This document shows positions 39,111 to 48,514 of a DNA stretch of 64,000 nucleotides, piece after piece. Position numbers and translations under genes: made by a program. The notes under the pieces were generated by a model that saw only the letters and a program-made list of their open reading frames with translations, had not been told where the DNA came from and searched no databases. Every line of letters begins with the position of its first letter. The stretch's first letter is position 1. This DNA is from Mycolicibacterium bacteremicum (GTDB lineage: Bacteria > Actinomycetota > Actinomycetes > Mycobacteriales > Mycobacteriaceae). Location: assembly GCF_002086115.1 (NCBI RefSeq), contig NZ_MVHJ01000012.1, positions 1 to 64,000 on the forward strand, written 5' to 3'.

Positions 39111-39610
39111 CGCTCCGGACCGCGGCTCTGGCCGCGATCTGCACCCTCGGGTGCGTGTCGGGGGGACTCATCACCGGCTGCTCATCGGCGGCCGCGGCGG
39201 CTCTACAGGTCGGCGACTGTCTCAAGGTGGTCGGTACCCCCGACCGCCCCGATGCGGTCAAAACGGCCTGTGGCAGTGCCGATTCGACGTTCAAGGTGAT
39301 CGCCACGGCGACCTCCAGTGACGGCTGCCCGGCCGATGTGGATTCCTACTACTCCACCCACAGCACCTTCAGCGACACCAGCAGCACCATCTGCATGGAT
39401 GTCGACTGGGTGATCGGCCAGTGCATGAGCGTCGACCCGGACAACGGGCGCGACCCGCTGCGTGTCGATTGCGCCGATGCGGGTCAGCCGCATCGCCAGC
39501 GGGCGACCGAGGTGCTGCACGGCGTGGCCAACGTCGACGAGTGTCCCAGCGGGATCGGCTACGCCTACGATCAACGCGAGTTCACGGTGTGTGTCGACGA
39601 CGTCGGCTGA
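39107..39610 (+). CDS. lppU: LppU-like lipoprotein, apparent CTG start
   Basis: A secreted lipoprotein in the position of M. tuberculosis lppU (Rv2784c). From GTG 39155 the protein would have only eight residues before the lipobox Cys, too few for a signal peptide. In-frame sequence from CTG 39107, overlapping the rpsO stop as CTGA, encodes [20 protein letters not shown] then LITGC, a proper lipoprotein signal. No ATG, GTG or TTG exists in this frame in between or just upstream. I therefore propose 167 residues from CTG. The mature part has repeated cysteines ([37 protein letters not shown]). Function unknown. Confidence 0.7.
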   Translation: MTLRTAALAAICTLGCVSGGLITGCSSAAAAALQVGDCLKVVGTPDRPDAVKTACGSADSTFKVIATATSSDGCPADVDSYYSTHSTFSDTSSTICMDVDWVIGQCMSVDPDNGRDPLRVDCADAGQPHRQRATEVLHGVANVDECPSGIGYAYDQREFTVCVDDVG

Positions 39611-39632
39611 CGGTCCTCGATGTGCGCCGGTG

Positions 39633-39638
39633 TAGCAT
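39633..39638 (+). promoter_or_regulatory. Putative -10 box of pnp
   Basis: TAGCAT just after the lppU-like gene. The resulting transcript would carry a 5' leader of about 220 nt. Confidence 0.5.
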
Positions 39639-39639
39639 G

Positions 39640-39865
39640 AAGGTGTTTTGGGCCGTATCGGCCCGAGCAAGAAGGTGCGGTTCGCGCAGATCCGCGTGCA
39701 CCGTTCCTGCGCGTCACAAGCAGTGCCCGACTGATCGGGCGGTCTTCGGTAGTGGCTGCCGGGGTGTAGTGAAACCCCGGCCGCTTCGATCGACGGCCGT
39801 AGCCGAGTTCAGGGGACCGCTGGCGCGTGAGCGCGCAAAACAGCTGAATACCCAGAAAGGCTGCA
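39640..39865 (+). promoter_or_regulatory. Structured 5' leader of pnp
   Basis: There is no open reading frame of note. Hairpins can be drawn at 39650-39664 (GGGCCG/CGGCCC), at about 39726-39741 (CCCGA/TCGGG), and at 39759-39780 (CCGGGGT/ACCCCGG, 8-nt loop). In enterobacteria PNPase represses itself through cleavage of a structured pnp leader; a similar arrangement is plausible here but not shown. AGAAAGG before the ATG is the ribosome site. Confidence 0.5.
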
Positions 39866-42106
39866 ATGTCTGCAGTTGAAACCGACGAGGGTGTGTTCGA
39901 GTCCACCGCCGTCATCGACAACGGGAGCTTCGGCACCCGCACCATCCGCTTCGAGACCGGCCGGCTGGCCCGGCAGGCCGCCGGATCCGTCGTGGCCTAC
40001 CTCGACGAGGAGACGATGCTGCTGAGCGCCACCACCGCCAGCAAGTCGCCCAAGGATCATTTCGACTTCTTCCCGCTGACCATCGATGTCGAGGAGCGGA
40101 TGTACGCCGCGGGTCGTATCCCCGGTTCGTTCTTCCGTCGTGAGGGCCGGCCCTCCACCGACGCGATCCTGACCTGTCGCCTGATCGACCGGCCGCTGCG
40201 CCCGACCTTCGTCTCGGGTCTGCGCAACGAGATCCAGGTCGTGGTGACCGTGCTGAGCCTGGATCCCAAGGACCTGTACGACGTGCTGGCCATCAACGCC
40301 GCGTCGGCATCCACCCAGATCTCCGGCCTGCCGTTCTCCGGCCCCGTCGGTGGCGTGCGCGTCGCGCTCATCAACGGCCAGTGGGTTGCGTTCCCGACCG
40401 TCGAGCAGCTCGAGGACGCGGTGTTCGACATGGTCGTCGCCGGCCGCAAGGTCGAGGGCGATGTCGCCATCATGATGGTCGAGGCCGAGGCCACCGAGAA
40501 GGTCATCGAGCTGGTGGCCGGCGGTGCCGTCGCACCCACCGAAACCGTTGTCGCCGAAGGCCTGGAGGCGGCCAAGCCGTTCATCTCCGCGCTGTGCACC
40601 GCGCAGGAGGAGTTGCACGCCGCCGCCGGTAAGGCGACCGTGGAGTACCCGCTCTTCCCCGATTACCAGGCCGATGTGTACGACCAGGTCGCCGCGGTGG
40701 CCACCGACGTGCTGTCGCAGGCGCTGACCATCGCCGGCAAGGCCGAGCGCGACGGCCGCACCGACGAGATCAAGGGTGAGGTGCTCGAACGCCTGGCCGG
40801 TCAGTTCGAAGGCCGCGAGAAGGAGATCGGCGCCGCCTACCGGTCGCTGACCAAGAAGCTGGTGCGCCAGCGCATCCTGACCGACCACTTCCGTATCGAC
40901 GGTCGCGGCGTCACCGACATCCGCGCCCTGTCGGCCGAGGTCGCGGTCATCCCGCGCGCGCACGGTAGCGCCCTGTTCGAGCGCGGCGAGACCCAGATCA
41001 TGGGTGTCACCACCCTCGACATGGTCAAGATGGCCCAGCAGATCGATTCGCTGGGCCCCGAGACCTCCAAGCGCTACATGCACCACTACAACTTCCCGCC
41101 GTTCTCCACCGGCGAGACCGGCCGGGTGGGCTCGCCCAAACGCCGCGAGATCGGCCACGGCGCGCTGGCCGAGCGGGCCCTGGTCCCGGTGCTGCCGAGC
41201 GTCGAGGAGTTCCCCTACGCCATCCGTCAGGTCTCGGAAGCGTTGGGCTCCAACGGTTCCACCTCGATGGGTTCGGTCTGCGCCTCGACCCTGTCGCTGC
41301 TGAACGCCGGTGTGCCGCTCAAGGCGCCGGTCGCCGGTATCGCCATGGGCCTGGTCTCCGATCAGGTCGACGGTGAGACCCGCTTCGTCACGCTGACCGA
41401 CATCCTGGGCGCCGAGGATGCCTTCGGCGACATGGACTTCAAGTGCGCGGGCACCAAGGAGTTCGTCACCGCCCTGCAGCTGGACACCAAGCTCGACGGC
41501 ATCCCCTCGCAGGTGCTCGCCGGCGCGCTGGCCCAGGCCAAGGACGCGCGCATCACGATCCTCGAGGTCATGGCCGAGGCCATCGACACCCCGGACGAGA
41601 TGAGCCCGTACGCCCCGCGCATCACCACCATCAAGGTGCCGGTGGACAAGATCGGTGAGGTCATCGGGCCCAAGGGCAAGATGATCAACTCGATCACCGA
41701 GGAGACCGGCGCGTCGATCTCCATCGAGGACGACGGCACCGTGTTCGTCGGCGCCAGCAACGGCGAGGCCGCGCAGGCGGCGATCGACAAGATCAACGCC
41801 ATCGCCAACCCGCAGCTGCCCAAGGTCGGCGAGCGATTCCTCGGAACCGTGGTGAAGACCACCGATTTCGGCGCCTTCGTCTCCTTGCTGCCGGGTCGCG
41901 ACGGGCTGGTGCACATCAGCAAGCTGGGCCGGGGCAAGCGCATCGCCAAGGTCGAGGATGTGGCCAAGGTGGGCGACAAGCTGCGCGTCGAGATCGCCGA
42001 TATCGACAACCGCGGCAAGATCTCGCTGGTGCTCGTCGACGAAGAAGCTGCGGAGGCTCCCGCCGAGGTCACCGCACCGGCCGATGCCGCGACCGCTGAC
42101 GCCTGA
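39866..42106 (+). CDS. pnp: Polyribonucleotide nucleotidyltransferase (PNPase)
   Basis: A 746-residue PNPase (gpsI), the phosphorolytic 3'-5' exoribonuclease. Two RNase PH domains are visible: the first with [13 protein letters not shown]-type residues ([20 protein letters not shown]), the second with [20 protein letters not shown] and [17 protein letters not shown]. They are followed by the KH domain ([20 protein letters not shown]) and the S1 domain ([18 protein letters not shown]). It ends in an Ala/Glu-rich tail. The 3' end overlaps pepR by 23 bp. Length and order are as expected for actinobacteria. Confidence 0.97.
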   Translation: MSAVETDEGVFESTAVIDNGSFGTRTIRFETGRLARQAAGSVVAYLDEETMLLSATTASKSPKDHFDFFPLTIDVEERMYAAGRIPGSFFRREGRPSTDAILTCRLIDRPLRPTFVSGLRNEIQVVVTVLSLDPKDLYDVLAINAASASTQISGLPFSGPVGGVRVALINGQWVAFPTVEQLEDAVFDMVVAGRKVEGDVAIMMVEAEATEKVIELVAGGAVAPTETVVAEGLEAAKPFISALCTAQEELHAAAGKATVEYPLFPDYQADVYDQVAAVATDVLSQALTIAGKAERDGRTDEIKGEVLERLAGQFEGREKEIGAAYRSLTKKLVRQRILTDHFRIDGRGVTDIRALSAEVAVIPRAHGSALFERGETQIMGVTTLDMVKMAQQIDSLGPETSKRYMHHYNFPPFSTGETGRVGSPKRREIGHGALAERALVPVLPSVEEFPYAIRQVSEALGSNGSTSMGSVCASTLSLLNAGVPLKAPVAGIAMGLVSDQVDGETRFVTLTDILGAEDAFGDMDFKCAGTKEFVTALQLDTKLDGIPSQVLAGALAQAKDARITILEVMAEAIDTPDEMSPYAPRITTIKVPVDKIGEVIGPKGKMINSITEETGASISIEDDGTVFVGASNGEAAQAAIDKINAIANPQLPKVGERFLGTVVKTTDFGAFVSLLPGRDGLVHISKLGRGKRIAKVEDVAKVGDKLRVEIADIDNRGKISLVLVDEEAAEAPAEVTAPADAATADA

Positions 42107-43427
42107 TCCTGCCCTGCGCCGCGGATCCCGCGGCGCCGACACCTCCGAGGCAGTGCGGGTGACCGCACTGCCCGGAGGATTGCGGGTGGTCACCGAGTTC
42201 ATCCCGTCGGTGCATTCGGCTTCGGTGGGTGTCTGGGTGGGCGTCGGTTCCCGGGACGAGGGCGCGTCGGTCGCCGGCGCGGCCCACTTCCTGGAACACC
42301 TGCTGTTCAAATCGACCCCGACGCGTTCGGCCGTCCAGATCGCCCAGGCCGTCGATGCGGTCGGCGGGGAGCTCAACGCCTTCACCGCCCGCGAGCACAC
42401 CTGCTACTACGCGCACGTGCTCGATTCCGATCTGGAGCTGGCCGTCGATCTGGTTGCCGACGTCGTGCTGCGCGGGCGGTGTGCCGCCGAGGACGTCGAG
42501 GTCGAACGCGATGTCGTGCTCGAAGAGATCGCGATGCGCGACGACGATCCCGAGGACACCCTGGGGGATGTGTTCCTCTCGGCCATGTTCGGCAATCACC
42601 CGGTGGGCCGGCCGGTGATCGGCAGCGTCGAATCGATCGAGGGCATGACGCGCGCGCAGTTGCACTCCTTCCACGTCCGGCGCTACACGCCCGAGCGGAT
42701 GGTGCTGGCCGTCGCAGGCAACGTCGACCATGACGAGGTCGTTGCTCTGGCCCGGGAGTACTTCGGGCCGCGGCTGGTGCGCGGTCGCACGGCGGCGCCG
42801 CACCGCAAAGGGACCGGCCGGGTGCCGGGCAAGCCGGCGCTGGAGCTGGTCAGCCGCGACGCCGAGCAGAGTCATCTGCTGGCCGGTGTGCGAAGCCCGG
42901 GCCGGTACTGGGAGCACCGCTGGGCGCTGTCGGTGCTCAACACCGCGCTCGGCGGCGGGCTGAGTTCGCGTCTGTTCCAACAGATCCGGGAAAGCCGCGG
43001 GCTGGCGTACTCGGTGTACTCGGGTGTCGACACGTTCTCCGACGCCGGGGCGTTCTCGGTCTACGCGGCGTGCCTGCCGGAACGGTTCGACGAGGTGGTG
43101 CGCGTCGCCACCGATGTGCTGGCCGAGGTGGCTCGCGACGGTATCACCGAATCCGAATGCGCCATCGCCAAGGGCTCGCTGCGCGGTGGGCTGGTGCTCG
43201 GACTGGAGGACTCCGGGTCGCGGATGCACCGGATCGGACGCAGCGAACTGAATTTCGGCACACACCGCACCATCGCGCAAACTCTGGAACAGATCGACGC
43301 CGTCACCCTCGAGGAGGTGAACGCCGTTGCCCGGCGTTTGCTGTCCAAACCACTCGGTGCGGCGGTCCTGGGCCCGTACAAGTCGAAAAGGTCATTGCCG
43401 CAGCGCCTTCGGGATATCGCCGGATAG
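42084..43427 (+). CDS. pepR: M16-family zinc metalloprotease PepR
   Basis: A 447-residue processing-peptidase-like protease. The inverted zinc motif is [15 protein letters not shown] (HxxEH), with the third ligand Glu in [33 protein letters not shown] and [24 protein letters not shown] are typical M16 segments. ATG 42084 gives the MPRP start that resembles the M. tuberculosis protein and overlaps pnp by 23 bp. The natural substrate is not known from sequence. Confidence 0.93.
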   Translation: MPRPLTPDPALRRGSRGADTSEAVRVTALPGGLRVVTEFIPSVHSASVGVWVGVGSRDEGASVAGAAHFLEHLLFKSTPTRSAVQIAQAVDAVGGELNAFTAREHTCYYAHVLDSDLELAVDLVADVVLRGRCAAEDVEVERDVVLEEIAMRDDDPEDTLGDVFLSAMFGNHPVGRPVIGSVESIEGMTRAQLHSFHVRRYTPERMVLAVAGNVDHDEVVALAREYFGPRLVRGRTAAPHRKGTGRVPGKPALELVSRDAEQSHLLAGVRSPGRYWEHRWALSVLNTALGGGLSSRLFQQIRESRGLAYSVYSGVDTFSDAGAFSVYAACLPERFDEVVRVATDVLAEVARDGITESECAIAKGSLRGGLVLGLEDSGSRMHRIGRSELNFGTHRTIAQTLEQIDAVTLEEVNAVARRLLSKPLGAAVLGPYKSKRSLPQRLRDIAG

Positions 43428-43432
43428 TGGGT

Positions 43433-43438
43433 TACAGT
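43433..43438 (+). promoter_or_regulatory. -10 box of the beta-lactamase gene
   Basis: TACAGT, just after the pepR stop, 6 nt before the ATG at 43445; leaderless start predicted, so the gene can be transcribed independently of pepR. Confidence 0.55.
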
Positions 43439-43444
43439 CGGGTC

Positions 43445-44344
43445 ATGCGCCTGTCCCGACGCGATCTCCTCATCGGAGGTCTGACGCTGGCGGCGGTGGG
43501 GGCGGCGGCCGGCTGCGCGGACGAATCCGCCCTGGCTGCTCCCGCGACCTCGCTGCCCGAACAGTTCCGCGAGCTGGAAGCCCGGCACAACGCCTTCATC
43601 GGGGTGTACGGGGTCAATCTGGATTCGGGCTCGTCGGTGCGCAACCGGCCCGACGAGCCTTTCGCGATGTGCTCCACGTTCAAGGGCTACGCGGCGGCCG
43701 CGGTACTGCGCCGGGTCGCCGAGGGCGAGTTGTCCCTGGACAAGCCGGTGTTCGTCGACCCGGCCGGCATCCTTCCCAACTCGCCGGTGACCGAGGAACG
43801 CGCCGGCGGGCAGATGACGCTGGCCGAGCTGTGTCAGGCCGCGCTGCAGCGCAGTGACAACCTCGCCGCCAACCTGCTGCTGGCCACCCTCGGCGGGCCG
43901 CGCGCGATCACCGATTTCGCCCGCAGCATCGGTGATGACAAAACCCGGCTGGATCGCTGGGAGGTGGAGCTCAACTCGGCGATCCCGGGCGATCCGCGGG
44001 ACACCAGCACACCCGAGGCGCTGGGTCATGGGTACCGGAACCTGTTGGCGGGCACGGCATTACCGCCCGCGCAGCGTGATCTGCTGGACGGCTGGATGCG
44101 GGCCAACCAGACGTCCAGCATGCGTGCGGGTCTACCGCCGGATTGGACGACGGCGGACAAGACCGGCAGCGGTGACTACGCCACCACCAACGACGTGGGC
44201 GTCGCCTACGGTCCCGCCGGCACGCGCGTGCTGCTCTCGATCATGACCCGCACCCAGTCCGCCGATCCCGAGGCCGAGGGGCTGCGCCCGCTGATCGGTG
44301 AGGTCGCGGCGCTGGTGCTGCCGCATCTGCTCGAACAGCGATGA
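43445..44344 (+). CDS. blaS: Class A beta-lactamase
   Basis: A 299-residue serine beta-lactamase exported beyond the membrane to hydrolyse penicillins and cephalosporins. The N-terminus has a Tat-type motif (SRRDLLIGG) and also a lipobox (GAAAGC, Cys 24), so it may be a Tat-exported lipoprotein. All class A motifs are intact: MCSTFKGY (S70xxK), [10 protein letters not shown] (SDN), RWEVELNSA (E166), and DKTGSG (KTG). BlaC of M. tuberculosis has SDG instead of SDN. The position between pepR and ald fits blaS of M. smegmatis. It should confer intrinsic beta-lactam resistance. Confidence 0.92.
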   Translation: MRLSRRDLLIGGLTLAAVGAAAGCADESALAAPATSLPEQFRELEARHNAFIGVYGVNLDSGSSVRNRPDEPFAMCSTFKGYAAAAVLRRVAEGELSLDKPVFVDPAGILPNSPVTEERAGGQMTLAELCQAALQRSDNLAANLLLATLGGPRAITDFARSIGDDKTRLDRWEVELNSAIPGDPRDTSTPEALGHGYRNLLAGTALPPAQRDLLDGWMRANQTSSMRAGLPPDWTTADKTGSGDYATTNDVGVAYGPAGTRVLLSIMTRTQSADPEAEGLRPLIGEVAALVLPHLLEQR

Positions 44345-44353
44345 TGTGGGCCG

Positions 44354-44390
44354 TCCGCCGGCCGGGATGGAGCACACACCGACCGGCGGA
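44354..44390. terminator. Bidirectional terminator between blaS and ald
   Basis: Twelve-base arms TCCGCCGGCCGG and CCGACCGGCGGA pair with one G-T wobble in the 53-bp gap between the convergent genes. No T tract. Confidence 0.65.
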
Positions 44391-44397
44391 GCGGGAA

Positions 44398-45513
44398 TCA
44401 AGCCAGTAGCGCAGCCGGATCGGTGAACGGCAGGCCCAGGTCGGCCGCCACCTGCTCGGACAGCAGGCCACCCTCGTGCGTGGACAACCCCTTGGCCAGC
44501 GCCGCATCGGCGCGGCATGCTTCGCGCCAGCCCTTGTCGGCCAGCTTGAGCACGTAGGGCATGGTGGCGTTGGTCAGCGCGTAGGTGGAGGTGCGCGGCA
44601 CGGCGCCGGGCATGTTGGCCACGCAGTAGAACACGGTGTCGTGTACCGCGAACGTCGGGTCATCGTGGGTGGTGGGCCGCGAGTCCTCGAAGCAGCCGCC
44701 CTGGTCGATGGCGATATCCACCAGCACCGCACCGGATTTCATCTGCGCCACGGTCGCGTTGGTGACCAGTTTGGGGGCCTTGGCGCCGGGGACCAGCACC
44801 GCGCCGATCACCAGGTCGGCCTGCTTGACGGCATCCTCCAGATCCAGGCTGGACGAGTAGCGGGTTTCGATGGCGCCGCCGTATTCGGCATCGATCTTGC
44901 GCAGGGTGTTGATGTTCAGATCGAACACGGTGACGTGTGCACCCATGCCCCAGGCGACGGCGGCGGCGTTGTCGCCGGCCATCCCGCCACCGATGACGAC
45001 GACCTTGGCGGGGGCGACACCGGGGACGCCGCCCATTAGCACGCCGCGACCCCCCTGCGTGCGCATCAGGTGGTACGCGCCGACCTGCGCGGCCAGGCGT
45101 CCGGCGACCTCACTCATCGGGGCCAGCAGCGGCAGCGCATTGTCGGCGGTCTGTACCGTCTCGTAGGCGATCGAGGTGGTGCCGGAGGCCAGCAGCGCAT
45201 CGGTGCACGGCCTGGACGCGGCCAGGTGCAGATAGGTGAACAGCGTCTGGCCTTTGCGCAGCCGGGCGTACTCGGCCTCGATCGGCTCCTTGACCTTCAG
45301 TAGCAGTTCGGCGTCGCCCCAGACCTTTTCGGCGGTCTCGACGATCTCGGCGCCGGCGGCCTTGAAGTCGTTGTCGGTGATGGCCGAACCCTCACCGGCG
45401 CCGGCCTGGATGATGACGTCATGACCGCGTTTGGTCAGTTCGGCGACGCCGGCGGGCGTGATGGCGACGCGGTATTCGTTGTTCTTGATCTCGGTCGGGA
45501 TACCGACGAGCAT
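44398..45513 (-). CDS. ald: L-alanine dehydrogenase
   Basis: A 371-residue NAD-dependent enzyme interconverting L-alanine with pyruvate and ammonia; it also reduces glyoxylate and is induced in hypoxia in mycobacteria. The start [22 protein letters not shown] is diagnostic, so ATG 45513 was preferred over an upstream extension. KVKEPI (Lys), TYLHLAA (His), [14 protein letters not shown] (NAD loop) and [10 protein letters not shown] (catalytic Asp) are present. It is divergent from its regulator aldR. Confidence 0.96.
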   Translation of the reverse strand: MLVGIPTEIKNNEYRVAITPAGVAELTKRGHDVIIQAGAGEGSAITDNDFKAAGAEIVETAEKVWGDAELLLKVKEPIEAEYARLRKGQTLFTYLHLAASRPCTDALLASGTTSIAYETVQTADNALPLLAPMSEVAGRLAAQVGAYHLMRTQGGRGVLMGGVPGVAPAKVVVIGGGMAGDNAAAVAWGMGAHVTVFDLNINTLRKIDAEYGGAIETRYSSSLDLEDAVKQADLVIGAVLVPGAKAPKLVTNATVAQMKSGAVLVDIAIDQGGCFEDSRPTTHDDPTFAVHDTVFYCVANMPGAVPRTSTYALTNATMPYVLKLADKGWREACRADAALAKGLSTHEGGLLSEQVAADLGLPFTDPAALLA

Positions 45514-45544
45514 GATCGCTCCTTGAGTCAGGGGTGTGCCCTCA

Positions 45545-45599
45545 ATTGTGAAGAAACGTCGGCAAGTCCACAATCATCTTGTCGATAATTCGCTAAGAT
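45545..45599. promoter_or_regulatory. ald/aldR control region
   Basis: ATTGTG (45545-45550) and CACAAT (45569-45574) form a spaced inverted repeat, followed by further TTGTCGATAA-like bases, fitting the multi-site binding of AldR described in mycobacteria. TAAGAT (45594-45599) is a -10 box 6 nt before the aldR ATG. Confidence 0.55.
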
Positions 45600-45605
45600 T
45601 TCGCT

Positions 45606-46121
45606 ATGGCTGAACGATCATCAACCCGAGGTCAACGTTTGGTGCCGACGCCGAAGGATGTTCGACCCTCCGATCTCGACGATGTCGACCGCCGCATGCT
45701 GCTGGCCCTGCACGCCGACGCCCGGATGTCCAACAGCGCGCTGGCCGAGGCCGTCGGGATCGCCCCGTCGACCTGCCACGGACGGCTGCGCCGGTTGCAG
45801 GAGATCGGTGTGATCCGGGGCTTCTACACCGATATCAATCCCGCGGCGGTGGGTCTGACCCTGCAGGCGATGATCTCGGTGAGCCTGCAGTCCAATGCGC
45901 GGGGCCGCATCCGTGATTTCATCGCCCAGATCCGCCGACGCCCGCAGGTGATGGATGTGTACTTCCTGGCCGGCGGCGACGATTTCATCCTGCACGTGGC
46001 CGCGCGGGACACCGAGGATCTGCGGGCGTTCGTCGTCGAGAACCTCAACGCCGATGCCGATGTGGCAGGCACCCAGACCTCGCTGATCTTCGAACACCTG
46101 CGGGGGGCCTCGCCGCTATGA
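45606..46121 (+). CDS. aldR: Lrp/AsnC-family regulator of alanine dehydrogenase
   Basis: A 171-residue Lrp-type regulator. It has a polar ~20-residue extension, then the helix-turn-helix (LHADARMSNSALAEAVGIAPSTCHGRLRRLQEIGVIRG) and the RAM effector domain (LQAMISVSLQSNARG to HVAARDTEDLRAFV). Divergence from ald identifies it as AldR, which activates or represses ald in response to alanine. A leaderless start is predicted. Its 3' end overlaps the next gene by 4 bp. Confidence 0.92.
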   Translation: MAERSSTRGQRLVPTPKDVRPSDLDDVDRRMLLALHADARMSNSALAEAVGIAPSTCHGRLRRLQEIGVIRGFYTDINPAAVGLTLQAMISVSLQSNARGRIRDFIAQIRRRPQVMDVYFLAGGDDFILHVAARDTEDLRAFVVENLNADADVAGTQTSLIFEHLRGASPL

Positions 46122-46990
46122 GCGTCGATGATGGTCTCGACGTTCTCTACGGCGTGCCGCCCGCCGAATTCACCACGCGGCGCAAGGAATTGGTTTCCGC
46201 GGCGAAGAAGCGCGGTGACGCCGAGGGGGCCAGGACGATCGCCGCGGCCCGCCGGCCGACCGCGGCGGCCTGGGTGGTCAACGCGCTGGTGCGCCACCAC
46301 TCGGATGCCCGTGACCGACTGGCGGAACTGCGGGCGCAGCTGCGGGCCGCGCACGCCGCCATGGACGGCGCCCGGATCCGCGAGTTGACCGCCGCGCAGC
46401 GCGCACTGGTCACCGAGCTCACCCGGGCCGGATTCGCCGTCGCCGGCGTGGCGAACCCGACGGCCGCCCTGCGTGACGATGTCACGAATACGCTGCAGGC
46501 CGCGATCGCCGATCCCGATGTGGCCGCGCGGTTGGGTCGGCTGGAAAAGGCGGAGGAATGGTCCGGATTCGGTGACTTCGGGGTATCGACCGCGGTGGGA
46601 TCGCGGCGGTCCACCCCTGCCGCCGATACGCCGGCGGGCCGGCCGGCACCCGATTCCGACACCGAATCCGCCGCCGGCGAACGACTGCGCATCCTGACCG
46701 ACCGGCGTGCCGCGGCGGCCGCGGCGCTGGAGCGCGCCGAACAGGCCCACCGTGCCGCCGGTGATTCCGTCACCGATCGCCGGGCTGCGCTGATCACCGC
46801 GCGCCGACGTCATGAGCAGGTGCTCGAGCTGCTGGCCACCGCCGAACACGACGTGGACCTCGCCGATGCCGACCTGACCGCGGCCCGGCATGAGCAGGAA
46901 GTGGCGGAGTCGGAGGTCAGGCGGGCCGAAGCCGAGCTGGCACAGGCTGACTCGGCGCTGCAGGCCATCAGCGGCCGGTCGCGGTCCTGA
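46118..46990 (+). CDS. Conserved hypothetical coiled-coil protein
   Basis: A 290-residue Ala/Arg/Glu-rich protein that I cannot assign to a functional family. The N-terminal ~130 residues start LDVLYGVPPAEFTTRRKELVSAAK and include RRPTAAAWVVNALVRH, a segment recurring in actinobacterial hypotheticals. A polar linker (residues ~155-190) is followed by a long heptad-like helix (RAAAAAALERAEQAHRAAGD onwards) suggestive of a coiled coil. There is no signal peptide or membrane segment. The ATG overlaps the aldR stop (ATGA), so it is translated with aldR. Its 3' end overlaps the convergent TetR gene by 23 bp. Confidence 0.75.
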   Translation: MSVDDGLDVLYGVPPAEFTTRRKELVSAAKKRGDAEGARTIAAARRPTAAAWVVNALVRHHSDARDRLAELRAQLRAAHAAMDGARIRELTAAQRALVTELTRAGFAVAGVANPTAALRDDVTNTLQAAIADPDVAARLGRLEKAEEWSGFGDFGVSTAVGSRRSTPAADTPAGRPAPDSDTESAAGERLRILTDRRAAAAAALERAEQAHRAAGDSVTDRRAALITARRRHEQVLELLATAEHDVDLADADLTAARHEQEVAESEVRRAEAELAQADSALQAISGRSRS

Positions 46991-47528
46991 GCTCGTCGAG
47001 GGCCCGGCCGATGTGGTCGGCCAGTGGTCGGCCATCCGGGTCGGCGAGCCATCGCTCGAACGCGACCTTGAACACCGCGATGCCGGCCTCTGCCACCAGG
47101 GCCGCCGTATCGGTGGCGACGCCGCGTCCGCGCAGCGCATCGGCCAGCGCCGTCGCCATGGACGCCAGCTTGATCAGTTCGCGTTCCTGCAGACCCGGAT
47201 TCGAATTGATGACCTGCTGGCGGCGCCGAGCGTGTTCGCGGCGGTCGGCGAAGAAGTCCGATGTCGATTCCAGCGCCGCCGCAACGACATCCAGCGGTGC
47301 CGTACCCTCCGGTGCCGCTGCCACGGCCGCGGTCATGGCGTCGACGAGGACCTGGCCCCGGAACAGGACCTCGCGCTTGTCGGCGAAGTGCCGGAAAAAG
47401 GTGCGTTCGGTGAGCCCGGCGCGCTGGGCGATCTCGGCGACCGTCGTCTGATCGAACCCGCGTTCCAGATACAGCTGCAGGGCCGCCTGTTCGAGGCGCC
47501 CCTGCGCATCCGGTTCCCAACGACCCAT
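46968..47528 (-). CDS. TetR-family transcriptional regulator
   Basis: A 186-residue repressor. The DNA-binding domain is ALQLYLERGFDQTTVAEIAQRAGLTERTFFRHFADKREVLF; the remaining residues form the helical ligand-binding and dimer domain. It is divergent from the NAD-dependent epimerase-like gene, and two near-identical quasi-palindromic 20-mers lie in the gap, so it probably represses that gene and itself. The ligand is unknown. Confidence 0.88.
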   Translation of the reverse strand: MGRWEPDAQGRLEQAALQLYLERGFDQTTVAEIAQRAGLTERTFFRHFADKREVLFRGQVLVDAMTAAVAAAPEGTAPLDVVAAALESTSDFFADRREHARRRQQVINSNPGLQERELIKLASMATALADALRGRGVATDTAALVAEAGIAVFKVAFERWLADPDGRPLADHIGRALDELRTATGR

Positions 47529-47542
47529 GCCGGAAGTCTAGG

Positions 47543-47596
47543 TGATGACAGCAACTGACATCGCGTGTACCGTCGCTGATGACATTGACTGACATC
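47543..47596. promoter_or_regulatory. Tandem TetR operator candidates
   Basis: TGATGACAGCAACTGACATC (47543-47562) and TGATGACATTGACTGACATC (47577-47596) differ at three central positions and are each near palindromes (TGATGACA with TGACATCA-like arms). They lie between the divergent TetR and SDR genes. Confidence 0.7.
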
Positions 47597-47611
47597 ACAA
47601 GGGGAGGGCGC

Positions 47612-48514
47612 ATGCGCGTTTTCGTCACCGGCGCCAGCGGCCACATCGGGTCGCTGGTGGTCGGGGAACTGCTGGATGCCGGACACGAGGTGACCGGTCT
47701 GGCCCGGTCCGCGGCGGCCGAGGAGATCGTGCGGTCCGCCGGAGCCCGGGTGCTGCGCGGATCACTGCAGGATCCCGAGGTGCTCGCCGCCGCCGCGGCC
47801 GCCGCCGACGGGGTGATCCACCTGGCCTTCATCCACGATTTCACCGAGTACGCCGCGGCGGGGGCCACCGATCTGGCGGCCATCGAGACGATCGGCGCGG
47901 CCCTGGCGGGATCGACGAAACCGTTCGTCACCACCTCGGGCACCGCGATGCTCGCCTTCGGGCGCCGCGGCGCGCTCGGCACCGAGGACAGCGTGGTCGA
48001 CCCCGACGGGCCCCGGGTGGCCTCCGAGCGCGCGACGATCGGGCTGGCCGCGAACGGTGTACGCTCCGCGGTCATCCGGCTGGCGCCCACGGTGCACGGG
48101 CCGACCGATCGGCGCGGCTTCGTGCCCACCCTGATCGCCAATGCCCGCCGCACCGGCCGATCGCTCTATATCGGCGAGGGTGCCAACCGCTGGCCGGCCG
48201 TACACAACCTCGATGCGGCGCGGCTGTACCGGCTGGCGCTGGAGTCCGCACCGGCCGGCACCGTGCTGCACGGTGCCGCCGAGGAGGGGATCGAGTTCAG
48301 GCTCATCGCCGCGGCGATCGGCGACCTGCTCGGGGTGCCCACCGTCAGCGTCACGGCCGAGCAGGCCACCGACGAACTGGGCTTCGTGGGAACCATTGCG
48401 GCGCTGGATAATCCGACATCCAGTGCGTTCACTCGCACACTACTGGGCTGGCGTCCCGAGCGCGCCGGACTGATCGAGGATCTGTCCGCCGGGCACTACA
48501 CCGAGGTCGGCTGA
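47612..48514 (+). CDS. NAD-dependent epimerase/dehydratase family (extended/atypical SDR) protein
   Basis: A 300-residue Rossmann-fold protein starting MRVFVTGASGHIGSLVVGELL with the GxxGxxG nucleotide loop. HLAFIHDF and FVTTSGTAML correspond to the SDR strand regions, but the usual YxxxK motif is replaced (ASERATIGLA region), as in several atypical SDRs. ATG 47612 is preferred because AGGGGAGG precedes it and the earlier ATG (47579) lies within the putative operator. Under TetR control it may handle a toxic or signalling small molecule. Substrate unknown. Confidence 0.8.
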   Translation: MRVFVTGASGHIGSLVVGELLDAGHEVTGLARSAAAEEIVRSAGARVLRGSLQDPEVLAAAAAAADGVIHLAFIHDFTEYAAAGATDLAAIETIGAALAGSTKPFVTTSGTAMLAFGRRGALGTEDSVVDPDGPRVASERATIGLAANGVRSAVIRLAPTVHGPTDRRGFVPTLIANARRTGRSLYIGEGANRWPAVHNLDAARLYRLALESAPAGTVLHGAAEEGIEFRLIAAAIGDLLGVPTVSVTAEQATDELGFVGTIAALDNPTSSAFTRTLLGWRPERAGLIEDLSAGHYTEVG

